Source: Bin75 sp965223955
GTDB taxonomy: Bacteria; Nitrospirota; Nitrospiria; Nitrospirales; UBA8639
Reading direction: 5' to 3'
Length of the DNA stretch: 64,000 nt
Assembly: GCA_965223955.1 (NCBI GenBank)
Contig: OZ245029.1
Span: 2,480,001-2,544,000 of the forward strand
The notes beneath the pieces were generated by a model. It did no database searches. It was not told the DNA's origin and saw only the letters and a program-made list of their open reading frames with translations. Position 1 is the first letter of the stretch. Each line of letters starts with the position of its first letter. Of the stretch, positions 34,234 to 43,357 are shown piece after piece. Position numbers and translations under genes: made by a program.

Positions 34234-35977
34234 TCTCCAAAAGTTCTTTAAGAAATAGTACTCCTTTTCTTACCTCCTTATCCGAAAATTCTTGATTCTG
34301 CTCAGCCTTAAACGGGCCTGTCTCGATTGGTATAGTATGATAGGGTTCATTAAAAACCCATCCCCGCTTCAATCCAACGATATACATTGAATATGGGAAA
34401 GCAGACGGTTCATCATTTAAAAGATCATCCAATGCAAATCGGGCTGCATGCGCGGCCATGACTCCAACGTCGGCATCTGATGCGACAATAGGACCTGCGT
34501 CTTCCTCTATCGCATATGAGGTCAATCCGGTTGGTGGAATTTTACCCGTCTCAACAGTGTATGCGTTGTAAATTTCCCTCATATTGTGAGGGGTTGCATC
34601 TTTACCGTACCTGCTCCTTGCCACCATTCCTCCAATTCCACCCCCATATATTTCCAACCAAATCAGAGTTCTTTTGAATTGTTTTGAGATGAATGCCAGT
34701 TGATTAAAGGCTTCCGGATCAGCGGTCGCATCAATGATGACATCGCACTTTGAAAGAGCATCCATTGCCCCTGAAACGGTGGAAGCCGACTCCTGCCCTG
34801 TTAGTTTGATCCTTCGCACATCAACTTTGATATCCGAATAAATAAGTGAGAGCTGATCTTCCACGGCAACAGTTTTATGCTCGCCGATACTTCGCCAATC
34901 GAGTTCGTTTCTGCAAATATTTTCCGGCAGAAATAAATCATCATCGACTAGTACGAAATCCTTTACTCCGCTACGAGCCAATATAACGGCTAACTTGCTG
35001 CCAACGGATCCTAAACCAACTATGCCAACCTTTCTGTCATTCAGTATATCGGTTCTTGCTCTAACGCGATCCTGGCAATTTGTAGATTTCAAATGGATAG
35101 GTGTGTGAAACAGAAGACTTTTCCGATCATTACTAGTCCAAAACAGGTTAAGACCACCTTCGGCATCAACTACAAGGAAGGATGAACATTTATCAGGATC
35201 GTTGATTGCTTGCACAAAGCAATCGTAAGCATTCTTGTTGGTTATCAGAATCTCCTGAAGTTGTTGGATCCTCTCTAAATTCGCTACCGCCGATGGTTCA
35301 AGATTTGTTTTCGCATACACTCCCTTCTGATTAAAGGCATATCTTTCAATGCGTTCAGGAATCAGGGAGTCATACCAAGGTTCCTGGCCTTTAGGAACCA
35401 CCTTAGTAATGAAAGTTATACAACTCTTCTCTCGAGCCAAGTAGCCTGAGGCAGAAATGTTTCCGATTGAATCATAAGGTAACTCGTTGAAGTAATTCTG
35501 CAAGTAATCAGGACAGAGGAACCGAAGATAACTACTACGCATCTCTTGCCCTTGACTCAATGCATGCCGTGATACGACTCGGGCGGATTGCAGGTTCTGT
35601 TGGTTAGGCTCTAAATTTTCTGTTTGAAGCAGTTTATATGCGCTTTCAAGTAATTGTGAGCCGGTCACCTTTGGCAACCAATTATCAGGACCCCACTCCA
35701 GACAAAGCTCACCTCCGGCACCGTATTGATGGGTCGACCATCTTTCCGCTGTATTGCGCGGGAATACGCTTGGAGGGTTAGCGGGGAACGATTCAGGATA
35801 GATCATTCTTACTTGATAAACGGAATTGTGAACTTCTATATCTGCATCCAATCTTAGCAGCGGACCGGGATTGAATCCCCAGCTAGTTCCTTTCAACCAA
35901 GTAGTATTACTCTGCAAATTTTCTATTGCTTCACGTTCCATAGCTAGACGAGACAAATCATCTAACATCCAAGGCAT
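34202..35977 (-). CDS. cap2: Cap2, E2-E1 fusion of type II CBASS
   Basis: A 591-residue ubiquitin-ligase-like protein that attaches the CD-NTase C-terminus to targets and primes it. The E2-like domain has C92 in GGELCLEWGPDNW. The E1 adenylation domain has VGIVGLGSVGSKLA (317-330), VDDD, and R356 in ENICRNELD. The last cysteine is C411, so no residue can serve as a canonical E1 thioester cysteine near the C-terminus. The start (TAATG) overlaps the cdnD stop. Confidence 0.9.
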   Translation of the reverse strand: MPWMLDDLSRLAMEREAIENLQSNTTWLKGTSWGFNPGPLLRLDADIEVHNSVYQVRMIYPESFPANPPSVFPRNTAERWSTHQYGAGGELCLEWGPDNWLPKVTGSQLLESAYKLLQTENLEPNQQNLQSARVVSRHALSQGQEMRSSYLRFLCPDYLQNYFNELPYDSIGNISASGYLAREKSCITFITKVVPKGQEPWYDSLIPERIERYAFNQKGVYAKTNLEPSAVANLERIQQLQEILITNKNAYDCFVQAINDPDKCSSFLVVDAEGGLNLFWTSNDRKSLLFHTPIHLKSTNCQDRVRARTDILNDRKVGIVGLGSVGSKLAVILARSGVKDFVLVDDDLFLPENICRNELDWRSIGEHKTVAVEDQLSLIYSDIKVDVRRIKLTGQESASTVSGAMDALSKCDVIIDATADPEAFNQLAFISKQFKRTLIWLEIYGGGIGGMVARSRYGKDATPHNMREIYNAYTVETGKIPPTGLTSYAIEEDAGPIVASDADVGVMAAHAARFALDDLLNDEPSAFPYSMYIVGLKRGWVFNEPYHTIPIETGPFKAEQNQEFSDKEVRKGVLFLKELLENAQSGSPDAG

Positions 35978-36999
35978 TAGGCAAATCCTGCAGGTTTTTT
36001 GGGTTGGACAGGATGATCCGGGAAAATCGGTGATAGAACACCAGCTGATACTGGAGCACTCAGTAAGCTCTTCTCATTCTTGGATGACTTGGTTGCAGGA
36101 AAACGGTTGCCAAATATTTCTCTCCATAACGAAGTCATTGTCTCATTATCCTCCTCTTCTAACGCCTCCCTAGATTTTCCTGCATGCTTCTTAATCAAAT
36201 CATAGAAACTCTTGAATTCGTCAAAAGGAATGTTACTAGTAACAGAATTCCCAGGCACACCAGGGTCCTGTATATAAGGGGTTGTTTCAGATGCAACTGA
36301 AGAAGCGTATCTTGACGTGATGTTTTCAAGAGTTTTTGTAAAGAGTTGCCCATAATGCATTTCATTATAGTCCATGCAATCGGCGACTATGCATTCAATT
36401 ACAAAACCTTTGGGTTGTCGGCCTTTAAGGCGCTTTTCGTCTATATTATGCCGCCGCCACCATTTAAACAATTTCACTAAAGGTTTAAAACGGCCCGATG
36501 CTTCCTCATTTATTTGAGTGGTCCATCTTGTGTGCTCTGGAGGATTTGTCGACAACCATTCTTCGAGAGTTCTATCTGGAATAAAGAGGCCACCCCCTTC
36601 TCCATAAGGCTCGATAATTGGAACGACATCCATATCAGCATTAGGCGTAAAAACACCAACCGACCGGTTTTGTTTTCTATTAATCGGGTATTCTTCACCG
36701 TTTATTGCAGCATAAAGCTGATCAACCACTGCCTTGGGGGAATCATCTAGCAAGTGATTTGTAACGACAATTATGTCCACGTCAGGCCTTTCAAGTTCTC
36801 CATTTTTACTTCTTGGTCTGATAGCAGTATCCCTCTTATACGAACCTGAAAGAAAGGTTCTCACATGTTTATCCTTAAATTTTTCATGCTTGCTAATGTA
36901 GTTCCGCATGTTTTCATGGGCAGTAGTGGCTCTAGACTTTGTAGTCGAACTTGGCTCTATGTCTTGCAAGAATTCACTAAACCGCGCATTTGGTGTCAT
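35977..36999 (-). CDS. cdnD: CD-NTase (cGAS/DncV-like nucleotidyltransferase) of CBASS, CdnD-like
   Basis: About 340 residues from the ATG at 36999, which follows a G-rich ribosome-binding site; a frame to 37047 exists without one. The polymerase-beta-fold site shows GSY (52-54) with DVD (D73, D75) and a third aspartate near ADMD (122-124). It would sense infection and make a cyclic di- or trinucleotide that activates the SAVED effector. The exposed C-terminal tail ending PKKPAGFA suits Cap2 conjugation. Clade D is inferred from its pairing with Cap4. Confidence 0.88.
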   Translation of the reverse strand: MTPNARFSEFLQDIEPSSTTKSRATTAHENMRNYISKHEKFKDKHVRTFLSGSYKRDTAIRPRSKNGELERPDVDIIVVTNHLLDDSPKAVVDQLYAAINGEEYPINRKQNRSVGVFTPNADMDVVPIIEPYGEGGGLFIPDRTLEEWLSTNPPEHTRWTTQINEEASGRFKPLVKLFKWWRRHNIDEKRLKGRQPKGFVIECIVADCMDYNEMHYGQLFTKTLENITSRYASSVASETTPYIQDPGVPGNSVTSNIPFDEFKSFYDLIKKHAGKSREALEEEDNETMTSLWREIFGNRFPATKSSKNEKSLLSAPVSAGVLSPIFPDHPVQPKKPAGFA

Positions 37000-37645
37000 T
37001 CTATAGTCCCCCCAATTTGCTTTTATTAAAACAATGTCTCTTAGCATTCACCAAAAGTGCAAAATAGAAAAGCCTAAGCTCTGCATGTTTTATTCTTGAC
37101 GAAAAAGGTGAAATAATGGCTTGAGAAAAAATTCTTCGACTTGATGAAGATAATCACAATTTTAGAAGGGGCAAGCTCTCCGCATTATTTTGGGGCAGGA
37201 TGGCAGTCCATCAAAAAGATGATTTAAATGTTTTTCTTTTATTAGTCAAACTCTTACACAAGGGTAAAGTAAATGATTCGTTAAAGCATGCGCGGTTGTT
37301 ACCGTGAGACATTTGGAGCCCTCATTTAGAGCAGTTCCGAGAGTGCCGAATGTTTGAATGCATCCCAACCCTTATCGATGGACGACGATAGAGCTGCGGT
37401 CTAAAGCTGGAGACAGGACTATCACACCGCTCGGGCGCGCTCGCACTTGACTATTTGACACCGAGAGCCCTCGAGCGCCAAGGCCATGAGGGCATAAAGG
37501 CCGCATAGATGCTGGGGCAACTTTGGAGCTGGGGCACTGGTGTTTGCAGAGATATTGCCGTACCAGCGAAATGAGGGGTTTCGAACCCCCAAAACGTCAC
37601 TCCCATTCACGGTTTTAGAGAATTTCGGTGGGAATCAGTCTGAAA
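37000..37645. other. Gene-poor, A+T-rich spacer between CBASS and tRNA-Arg
   Basis: No convincing CDS. The first 280 bp share the low G+C of the island; composition rises after about 37320. The segment 37420-37610 has an open minus-strand frame (62 codons) that resembles nothing I know. It presumably contains the cdnD promoter, which I could not place. Confidence 0.45.
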
Positions 37646-37721
37646 TGGCGCGCCCGAGAGGAGTCGAACCTCTAACCTCTTGATCCGTAGTCAAGTGCTC
37701 TATCCATTGAGCTACGGGCGC
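37646..37721 (-). tRNA. tRNA-Arg (anticodon ACG)
   Basis: Minus-strand cloverleaf: acceptor GCGCCCG pairs with CGGGCGC, D arm GCTC...GAGC, anticodon stem CTTGA/TCAAG around loop CTACGGA giving anticodon ACG, T arm with GGTTCGACTCC. CCA is encoded at the 3' end (37646-37648). Its 3' end faces the CBASS island, the usual position of integrative-element attachment sites. Confidence 0.95.
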
Positions 37722-37850
37722 GATACCTGGCGGTTTTGGTCCCCGGGAGGACATGTTCCCGAGCAGCCCATCTTATACAAGGCCCTGCAGAGCCGGTCAA
37801 CCCGGCCATCCAGGTGAGAACCGATGCCTCATTGGATTGCCGAAATGCTC

Positions 37851-39179
37851 TCAGACAACGGATACGAGTGAGGAAACAGGGGTTCCAAAGAGCGTGGAGG
37901 CCGAGGCGTCCTCAACCTTGATCGTGCTCCGATCTCCGAGGGTGAGAGGGGTCACGCCTTTGTCCCAGACAACGGTCACGTTACTTTCCGTGTGCCCCAT
38001 CCATTGCTGAGAAGATTTTTTCGCGTTGCCTTCCACCAGCACGTCCACTTCCGTTCCGATCAATTGCCGGTTTTTTCCGGCGGAAATCATTCGCTGGAGT
38101 TCGACCAACCGCGTGACCCGCTCTGATTTGAGGGCGTCGGACACGTCATCGGGAAATTTTCGATAGGCAATAGTGTTTTTTCGTTCTGAATATTTGAACA
38201 CGTAGGCCGACTGAAATTCGATTTCCTGCACAAACGCATACGTTTCGAGAAATTCCTCGTGGGTCTCGGTGCAAAAGCCCGCAATGATGTCCGTGCTGAG
38301 AGTCATGTCTCCCTGTTTCCTGATTTTACCCGCCAATTCGCGATAGTCCGCTCGCGTATACGACCGGCCCATCAGGTCGAGGATGCGGTCGCTTCCCGAT
38401 TGAAGGGGAAGATGAATCTGCCTGCACACGTTCGGATGATGCGCCACCACCTCTATGAGGGCGGGCGGAAAATCCTTGGGGTGCGGGGACGTGAAGCGGA
38501 CGCGTTCGATTCCGGGAACGTCGGCCACGTCTGACAGGAGCTTGGCAAACGTGACGTCATCGCTCCGGTACGAATTGACGTTCTGCCCCAACAGCGTGAC
38601 CTGTTTGTACCCTTGGGCCACGAGGGCGTGCGTTTCTTCGAGAATCCCCTGCGCGGGACGGGACCGTTCTCTCCCACGGGTATAGGGCACCACGCAGAAA
38701 CTGCAAAAATTATCACAGCCTCGCATGATCGCAATCCAGGCATTGACTCCGGGCGTGCGCTCCGGAAGAATCGATTCGTAGGTTTCGTATTCCGACAAAT
38801 CCACGGCCATCGACTGTTCACGGCGTTCCAGGGCCTTCGTCAGGAGGTCCGGCAATTGTCGATAGGAATCCGGTCCCGCGAGCACGTCGATGATGGGTTG
38901 CGACTCCATCAATTCTTTTTTGAGATTCTGGGCCATACACCCCAACACGCCGATCACCACGTGCCGTGATTGCTTCATGGCTTTCCACTCGGCCAAATGG
39001 CCGTAGACCCGATTATGGGCGTTTTCCCGGATCGCGCAGGTATTCATCAAAAGCACGTCGGCCTGTTCGGGGAGCGACGTCAACGCGAACCCACGGTCTT
39101 TCAAAAGCGACCGCACCAATTCGGTATCATACTCATTCATCTGACAGCCGAACGTTTGAATGTAGACGCGATAGGACAC
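37851..39179 (-). CDS. miaB: tRNA-2-methylthio-N6-isopentenyladenosine-37 synthase
   Basis: Radical-SAM methylthiotransferase acting on A37 of tRNAs reading UNN codons; 442 residues. The N-terminal UPF0004 domain cysteines are in QTFGCQMNEYD, MNTCAIRENA and LGCMAQ. The radical-SAM triad is GCDNFCSFCVVPYTRGRERSR, and a C-terminal TRAM domain ends the protein. I chose the GTG at 39179 (GTG-TCC-TAT), matching family N-termini; the longer frame to 39329 is probably untranslated. It follows the paralogue mtaB after 40 bp. Confidence 0.94.
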   Translation of the reverse strand: MSYRVYIQTFGCQMNEYDTELVRSLLKDRGFALTSLPEQADVLLMNTCAIRENAHNRVYGHLAEWKAMKQSRHVVIGVLGCMAQNLKKELMESQPIIDVLAGPDSYRQLPDLLTKALERREQSMAVDLSEYETYESILPERTPGVNAWIAIMRGCDNFCSFCVVPYTRGRERSRPAQGILEETHALVAQGYKQVTLLGQNVNSYRSDDVTFAKLLSDVADVPGIERVRFTSPHPKDFPPALIEVVAHHPNVCRQIHLPLQSGSDRILDLMGRSYTRADYRELAGKIRKQGDMTLSTDIIAGFCTETHEEFLETYAFVQEIEFQSAYVFKYSERKNTIAYRKFPDDVSDALKSERVTRLVELQRMISAGKNRQLIGTEVDVLVEGNAKKSSQQWMGHTESNVTVVWDKGVTPLTLGDRSTIKVEDASASTLFGTPVSSLVSVV

Positions 39180-39219
39180 CTGAGAACCTCTTGAGCCGTT
39201 GCTTCCCTGCGAAATGTCG

Positions 39220-40598
39220 TTACGCGGGCGGCGGACCCGCGACTGCCTTTTCAAAAGACTGAAACACCGGAATCGGGAATCTCCTGGGCCGCGGCGGATC
39301 CTCGTCCACCAATGTCCCCAGGGCCGCATGTTCCATGACCCCGGTCAGCCGAACCCGCCGTAACTGATTGGCCAACGAGCCGGAACAGGCGACGCCCACC
39401 CGGATAAAATTATCCGTCAGGCCAGTCCATAATCCATCTTTGCCGATGGATTCAAACAGCACCGGACAATCCCGATCAAGAAATCGCTGATAGAACTGCG
39501 CCCGCTTGATCGAGGATAGCCGTGAGAGCAGCCGGTTCCGGGTTTTGATCACCGTCTGAGGCACGGGATTGCCCGAACGGGCGGCCGGCGTCCCCGGTCG
39601 AGCGGAATAGCTGAAGACGTGGGCATAGGCGGCAGATCCCGGACCAGTTCGCAGGTCGCGGAAAACTGGCGATCCGTTTCCCCGGGAAATCCTACGAGCA
39701 CGTCGGTTCCCACGCAGACGTCCGGGATCTTTTGCACGACGTGTTCCACCCAGGCCCGATACTCTTTCACGGAATAACGACGGTTCATCGCCGACAGAAT
39801 TTCGTCATGCCCACTCTGCAAGGGGACGTGTAAGAACCGGCACAGCTTCCGGGAGGTGCTCATATACTCAAGGAGCGCGGGAGGGATGGTCGTCGGCTCG
39901 ATGGAAGAAATGCGGATGCGGGCCAACCCGGGAATGCGTTCCAACCGTTGGATCAGGTCGAGTAGCCCTCCGGAACCATTCGCGAATCGCCCGATATTCA
40001 CCCCGGTCAAGACCAGTTCCCGATGGCCCCGTTCCACCAGTTGTTCAGCCTCTCGAACCGCGTCGTCGGACAACCGGCTTCGTTCACGTCCCCTGGCAAA
40101 AGGGATCAGGCAAAAGGAACACATGAAATTGCAGCCGTCCTGGATCTTCAAATTGGCTCGCGTCGTCGCGTATTCCCCCACCCCATCCTGAACAAAATCC
40201 TCTCGGCCCATTGATCCTGAATGCCTGACAAAGGTCGATGAGAGCTTTTGAACGTCAGGCATCTCTTCCAGATAGTCCGGCAGCAACATTTTGTATTGGT
40301 TGCCCAACACGAGATCCACACCCGGAAGATGCTGCAAGGTGTTGAGCCCGGTTTGCGCATAACATCCCGTCACCGCGACAAACGCCTTCGGAGAGTGGCG
40401 CAACGTCCGGCGAATGACCCTTCGACAATCGGCCTCGGCATTCTCCGTCACGGTGCAGGTATTCAAGACGAGCAAATCGGTTGCCTCTCCATAGGGCACC
40501 TTTTGGTAGCCCATTCTCGTGAACCGGTCCGTCAGGACAGCGGTCTCCGACTGATTGAGACGACATCCGGCCGTGTAAAATGCGACTTTTTTCTTCAT
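39220..40598 (-). pseudogene. mtaB: tRNA t6A37 methylthiotransferase, frameshifted
   Basis: Converts t6A to ms2t6A at position 37. The N-terminal part from ATG 40598 contains AGCRLNQSE, LNTCTVTENA, TGCYAQTG and radical-SAM CNFMCSFCLIPFARGRERSR. Near 39629-39633 one base is missing (CTGCCGCCTAT on the minus strand), after which the family sequence YAHVFSYSARPGTPAA resumes in another frame and continues to 39220 with a TRAM-like end. A deleted G in a CCGGCC context explains it, by mutation or assembly error. Confidence 0.88.
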
Positions 40599-40900
40599 GA
40601 GTCCCAAGTCTCGGTTAAGAAAACACATTATAGAGAACCGCCCTCAAGCCCACAACCGCCGACTGTTTCTGCGCCGATACCCCGTAAGCATGCCCTCCAC
40701 CCTGCCGTGGTCATCCTGAGCAATGCGAAGGATCTGCTTTTAACAACGTTCGGTTGTTGAGCGAGAGATTCTTGTAGTGGCGCCATCTCATGGCGCCTTC
40801 TCTTTGCTATCGACGACGATGTAAGCCCTCAGCGGTTGACACCAAAGGTGGCGTGTGCGCTAATAGCCCCGCAAGAAAAGCCTATTCTGCAAGTATAATC
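40599..40900. repeat. Spacer with inverted copy of a dispersed repeat
   Basis: Segment 40710-40775 (TCATCCTGAGCAATGCGAAGGATC then TTCGGTTGTTGAGCGAGAGATTC) is an inverted, diverged copy of the family at 7260-7370 and 23230-23340. No intact gene is present; the hsdM stub begins at 40901. Confidence 0.55.
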
Positions 40901-41056
40901 ATGCCCGACCACGGCTACTTCGCCAACCTCATCTGGCAAATCGCTGACCTGCTACGTGGCCCCTACCGCCCGCCGCAGTACGAGCGCGTCATGTTGCCCA
41001 TGACCGTGTTGCGCCGCTTCGACTACGTGCTCGCAAGGGCAAGCAACGTGGCGTGA
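40901..41056 (+). pseudogene. 5' remnant of a type I restriction hsdM
   Basis: Fifty-one codons starting MPDHGYFANLIWQIADLL, followed by VMLPMTVLRRFDYVLA. This is the conserved N-terminal segment of HsdM methylase subunits (family pattern LANFIWxVADLLRG, ILPLTVLRRLDCVL). The frame then ends after a short unrelated tail; the catalytic NPPF region is missing. With the hsdR-like stub at 43350-43457 it marks the two edges of a lost type I locus. Confidence 0.75.
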
Positions 41057-41185
41057 AGCAACAACTTGTGCAAGCTCAACTCCGAGGAGTTAGCACGAAC
41101 GATCAATGGCACCTGGACTAAGCATACAACGCGCTTGCTCGTGAGGCCTCGACCGCGTACGATTCGAGCCAGAGAAGGAACCCGC

Positions 41186-42424
41186 ATGCTGATTCATCAA
41201 CTGAAGTTATCAGGTTTTTTGTCCTTCGGGCCAAAAGGCATCGATCTGCCGATGGAATCCCTGAATGTCCTGATCGGTCCGAATGGTTCGGGAAAATCCA
41301 ACTTTCTGGAAGCGGTGGCATTGCTGAAATCCGCACCGCGCGATATTTCGGAACCATTTAAACGGGATGGTATTCGCGAGTGGCTGTGGAAAGGGCCAGG
41401 GGCGCCCGATACGATCACGATCGAGGCCTTGGTCGATTATCCGCAAACTGACGGGCTGAGGCATTTGCTGGTATTGGCCAATCGAGGCGGCCGCCCCATC
41501 GTCGACGACGAGCGAGTCGAACCTTCGGAAACGCATTCCGACGAGAAAGAAGCGCTGTCCTACTACCGCCCCCCTCAAAATAAACAAACCGCGATGCTAA
41601 TGGAGCAATCGAAGTTGAAGGCGCAGCGAAAGTCAAAAAAATTGCGTCCTGGAGCTTCGACGACCTCGCAAGTGATAGGCCGCCAAAGCGAAGGTGCTGT
41701 CGTCGAGTTCGCAGATGATTTCCAACCGGAAGAATCTTTGCTTTCTTGCGCTGCCGTTAGAGGTTATCCGGCCCTCTGGCATTTGAAGGAACAATACAAA
41801 CGAATTCGTCTCTACCGGGAGTGGTCGTTCGGTCCTTCGACGGCGTTGCGCCAGAACCAGAGTGCACATGATCGCACCGACTTCCTGACCGAAGGAGGGA
41901 CCAATCTGGCGCTCGTACTATCGCACTTCCAAGGAGAGAACAAAAGGCAACTCGTCGCGGCATTACAGGAGCTCTTCGACGGCATTGTCGACGTCACTTG
42001 TCCGGTGACGAGCGGTTCCGTGTCGCTCTTTCTGGAAGAAGAGAACGGGAAACAGATTCCGGCGAGCCGCCTTTCCGACGGTACTCTACGCTACCTGTGC
42101 CTGCTGGCGATTCTGTTGCACCCTGAACCACCACCGCTCATTGCGATCGAGGAACCGGAGTTGGGCCTTCATCCCGACGTCGTCGCGAAGGTTGCGGAAT
42201 TGCTTGTCGACGCTTCCCACCGCACCCAAGTCGTAGTCACAACCCACTCGCGCATGTTGGTGGACGCTCTATCGGACCATCCGTCGAGCGTTATCGTCTG
42301 CGAGAAGGAAAATGGGGTGTCGCGATTTACGCGGTTGGACGGCACAAGATTGAAGGCTTGGCTGGATAAATACAGTCTGGGCGAGCTTTGGAGTTCGGGG
42401 GAACTCGGTGGCAATCGCTGGTGA
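41186..42424 (+). CDS. AAA_21-type ABC/SMC-like ATPase, partner of DUF4276
   Basis: A 412-residue protein. Walker A LIGPNGSGKSNF lies near residue 30, the signature-like RLSDGTLRYLCLLA near 295, Walker B LIAIEEPELGLHPDV, and H-loop VVTTHSRMLVDA. I chose the ATG at 41186 because AGAAGGAA precedes it. Its TGA overlaps the next gene's GTG (GTGA). ATPases of this kind paired with a TOPRIM-like partner occur in several anti-phage systems, such as PARIS; the exact type here is unnamed to me. Confidence 0.82.
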   Translation: MLIHQLKLSGFLSFGPKGIDLPMESLNVLIGPNGSGKSNFLEAVALLKSAPRDISEPFKRDGIREWLWKGPGAPDTITIEALVDYPQTDGLRHLLVLANRGGRPIVDDERVEPSETHSDEKEALSYYRPPQNKQTAMLMEQSKLKAQRKSKKLRPGASTTSQVIGRQSEGAVVEFADDFQPEESLLSCAAVRGYPALWHLKEQYKRIRLYREWSFGPSTALRQNQSAHDRTDFLTEGGTNLALVLSHFQGENKRQLVAALQELFDGIVDVTCPVTSGSVSLFLEEENGKQIPASRLSDGTLRYLCLLAILLHPEPPPLIAIEEPELGLHPDVVAKVAELLVDASHRTQVVVTTHSRMLVDALSDHPSSVIVCEKENGVSRFTRLDGTRLKAWLDKYSLGELWSSGELGGNRW

Positions 42425-43095
42425 GTGCCCTAATCTATATCGAAGGCGGTGGAGACAATAACCGGAATCTCGAACGTCTGTTCCGGCGCTCATGGCAGAT
42501 GTTCTTTTCAGGCGCAGGTCTTGAGGGACGTATGCCACGAGTCGTGCGCGGTGGGTCAAGAGACCGAACCTTCGATCTCTTTGCGAGGGCAATAGCCAAC
42601 CCTGTTCCAGCACAAGTACCACTCCTTCTCGTAGACAGCGAGGGGGAGGTTCAAGCAGGGCACTCAGTCTGGGAACACCTGCAAGCTCGCGACCAGTGGA
42701 ATCAGCCATGCAGCACGGGTGAAGATCAGGCTTTTCTGATGGTCCAACTCATGGAAACCTGGTTCCTGGCCGACCGGACTACGTTGAAGAAGCACTTCGG
42801 CAAGAGGTTCAGAGAAAGCGTGCTCAAACAGTGGCCTCGATTGGAAGACGTGCCCAAAGCAACAGTCCTCGACGCCCTGAAAAAGGCTACTAACAACTGC
42901 CCGATCTCCTATGCCAAGGGCAAAATTTCGTTTGAATTGCTGGAAAAAATCGATCCTGCCCACGTCGAGGCCGCATGTCCACACGCCAAAGCACTGTTGG
43001 ATCGATTGAGGACGCTGGGATGGTCTATCCTACGAATTCGGACGAGAGAGCAATGCCCCGTGTCTGGCACAGGCTCCAGCGCATCAAGACTATAA
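42421..43095 (+). CDS. DUF4276-family protein, TOPRIM-like
   Basis: A 224-residue protein starting at the GTG overlapping the ATPase stop. The N-terminal LIYIEGGGDNNRN supplies a glutamate motif and PLLLVDSEGEV an acidic motif, an arrangement resembling a TOPRIM nuclease core; MVQLMETWFLADRTTLKKHFG is a DUF4276 hallmark. The coupled ATPase suggests a two-subunit ATP-gated effector. Function is inferred from architecture and from its location in a defence-rich region. Confidence 0.75.
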   Translation: MSALIYIEGGGDNNRNLERLFRRSWQMFFSGAGLEGRMPRVVRGGSRDRTFDLFARAIANPVPAQVPLLLVDSEGEVQAGHSVWEHLQARDQWNQPCSTGEDQAFLMVQLMETWFLADRTTLKKHFGKRFRESVLKQWPRLEDVPKATVLDALKKATNNCPISYAKGKISFELLEKIDPAHVEAACPHAKALLDRLRTLGWSILRIRTREQCPVSGTGSSASRL

Positions 43096-43111
43096 TGAGA
43101 GGGTAAAGCCT

Positions 43112-43357
43112 ATAAATTGGCGAGACCACATCACCGTTGATCCGGAAATCTGCCACGGAAGGGCCTGCATCACCGGGACCCGAGTCCTGGTGACCACGGT
43201 TCTGGATAATCTGGCGGCCGGTCTGGATTCGGAAGAAATCACGAGAAGCTACCCGTCGATTACCCGCGAGTCCGTTCAGGCAGCGATGTGCTATGCCGCT
43301 GAGTTGGCGAGCGAACGGGTAGTTTCGCTGTCGGAACAGGACGTTCCACGTGAGTGA
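43112..43357 (+). CDS. DUF433-family putative antitoxin with non-ATG start
   Basis: Eighty-one codons matching DUF433: NWRDHITVDPEICHGRACITGTRV, then VLDNLAAGLDSEEITRSYPSITRESVQAAMCYAAELA. Such proteins often act as antitoxins to a PIN-like (DUF5615) partner, absent here. No ATG, GTG or TTG lies at the expected N-terminus: the codon is ATA (43112), preceded at 8 nt by GAGAGGG. Either ATA is used or a former ATG has mutated. It overlaps the hsdR stub. Confidence 0.65.
   Translation: MNWRDHITVDPEICHGRACITGTRVLVTTVLDNLAAGLDSEEITRSYPSITRESVQAAMCYAAELASERVVSLSEQDVPRE

Noticed and set aside
37422..37610. 62-codon frame between CBASS and tRNA-Arg, as a possible integrase remnant
   Set aside because: No recombinase motif (R..H..R..Y) could be found, and composition is nondescript.
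32091..37645. Direct repeat of the tRNA-Arg 3' end as attachment site of the CBASS island
   Set aside because: I looked for the tRNA 3' end sequence near 32.1-32.3 kb and did not find it; no integrase is present either.
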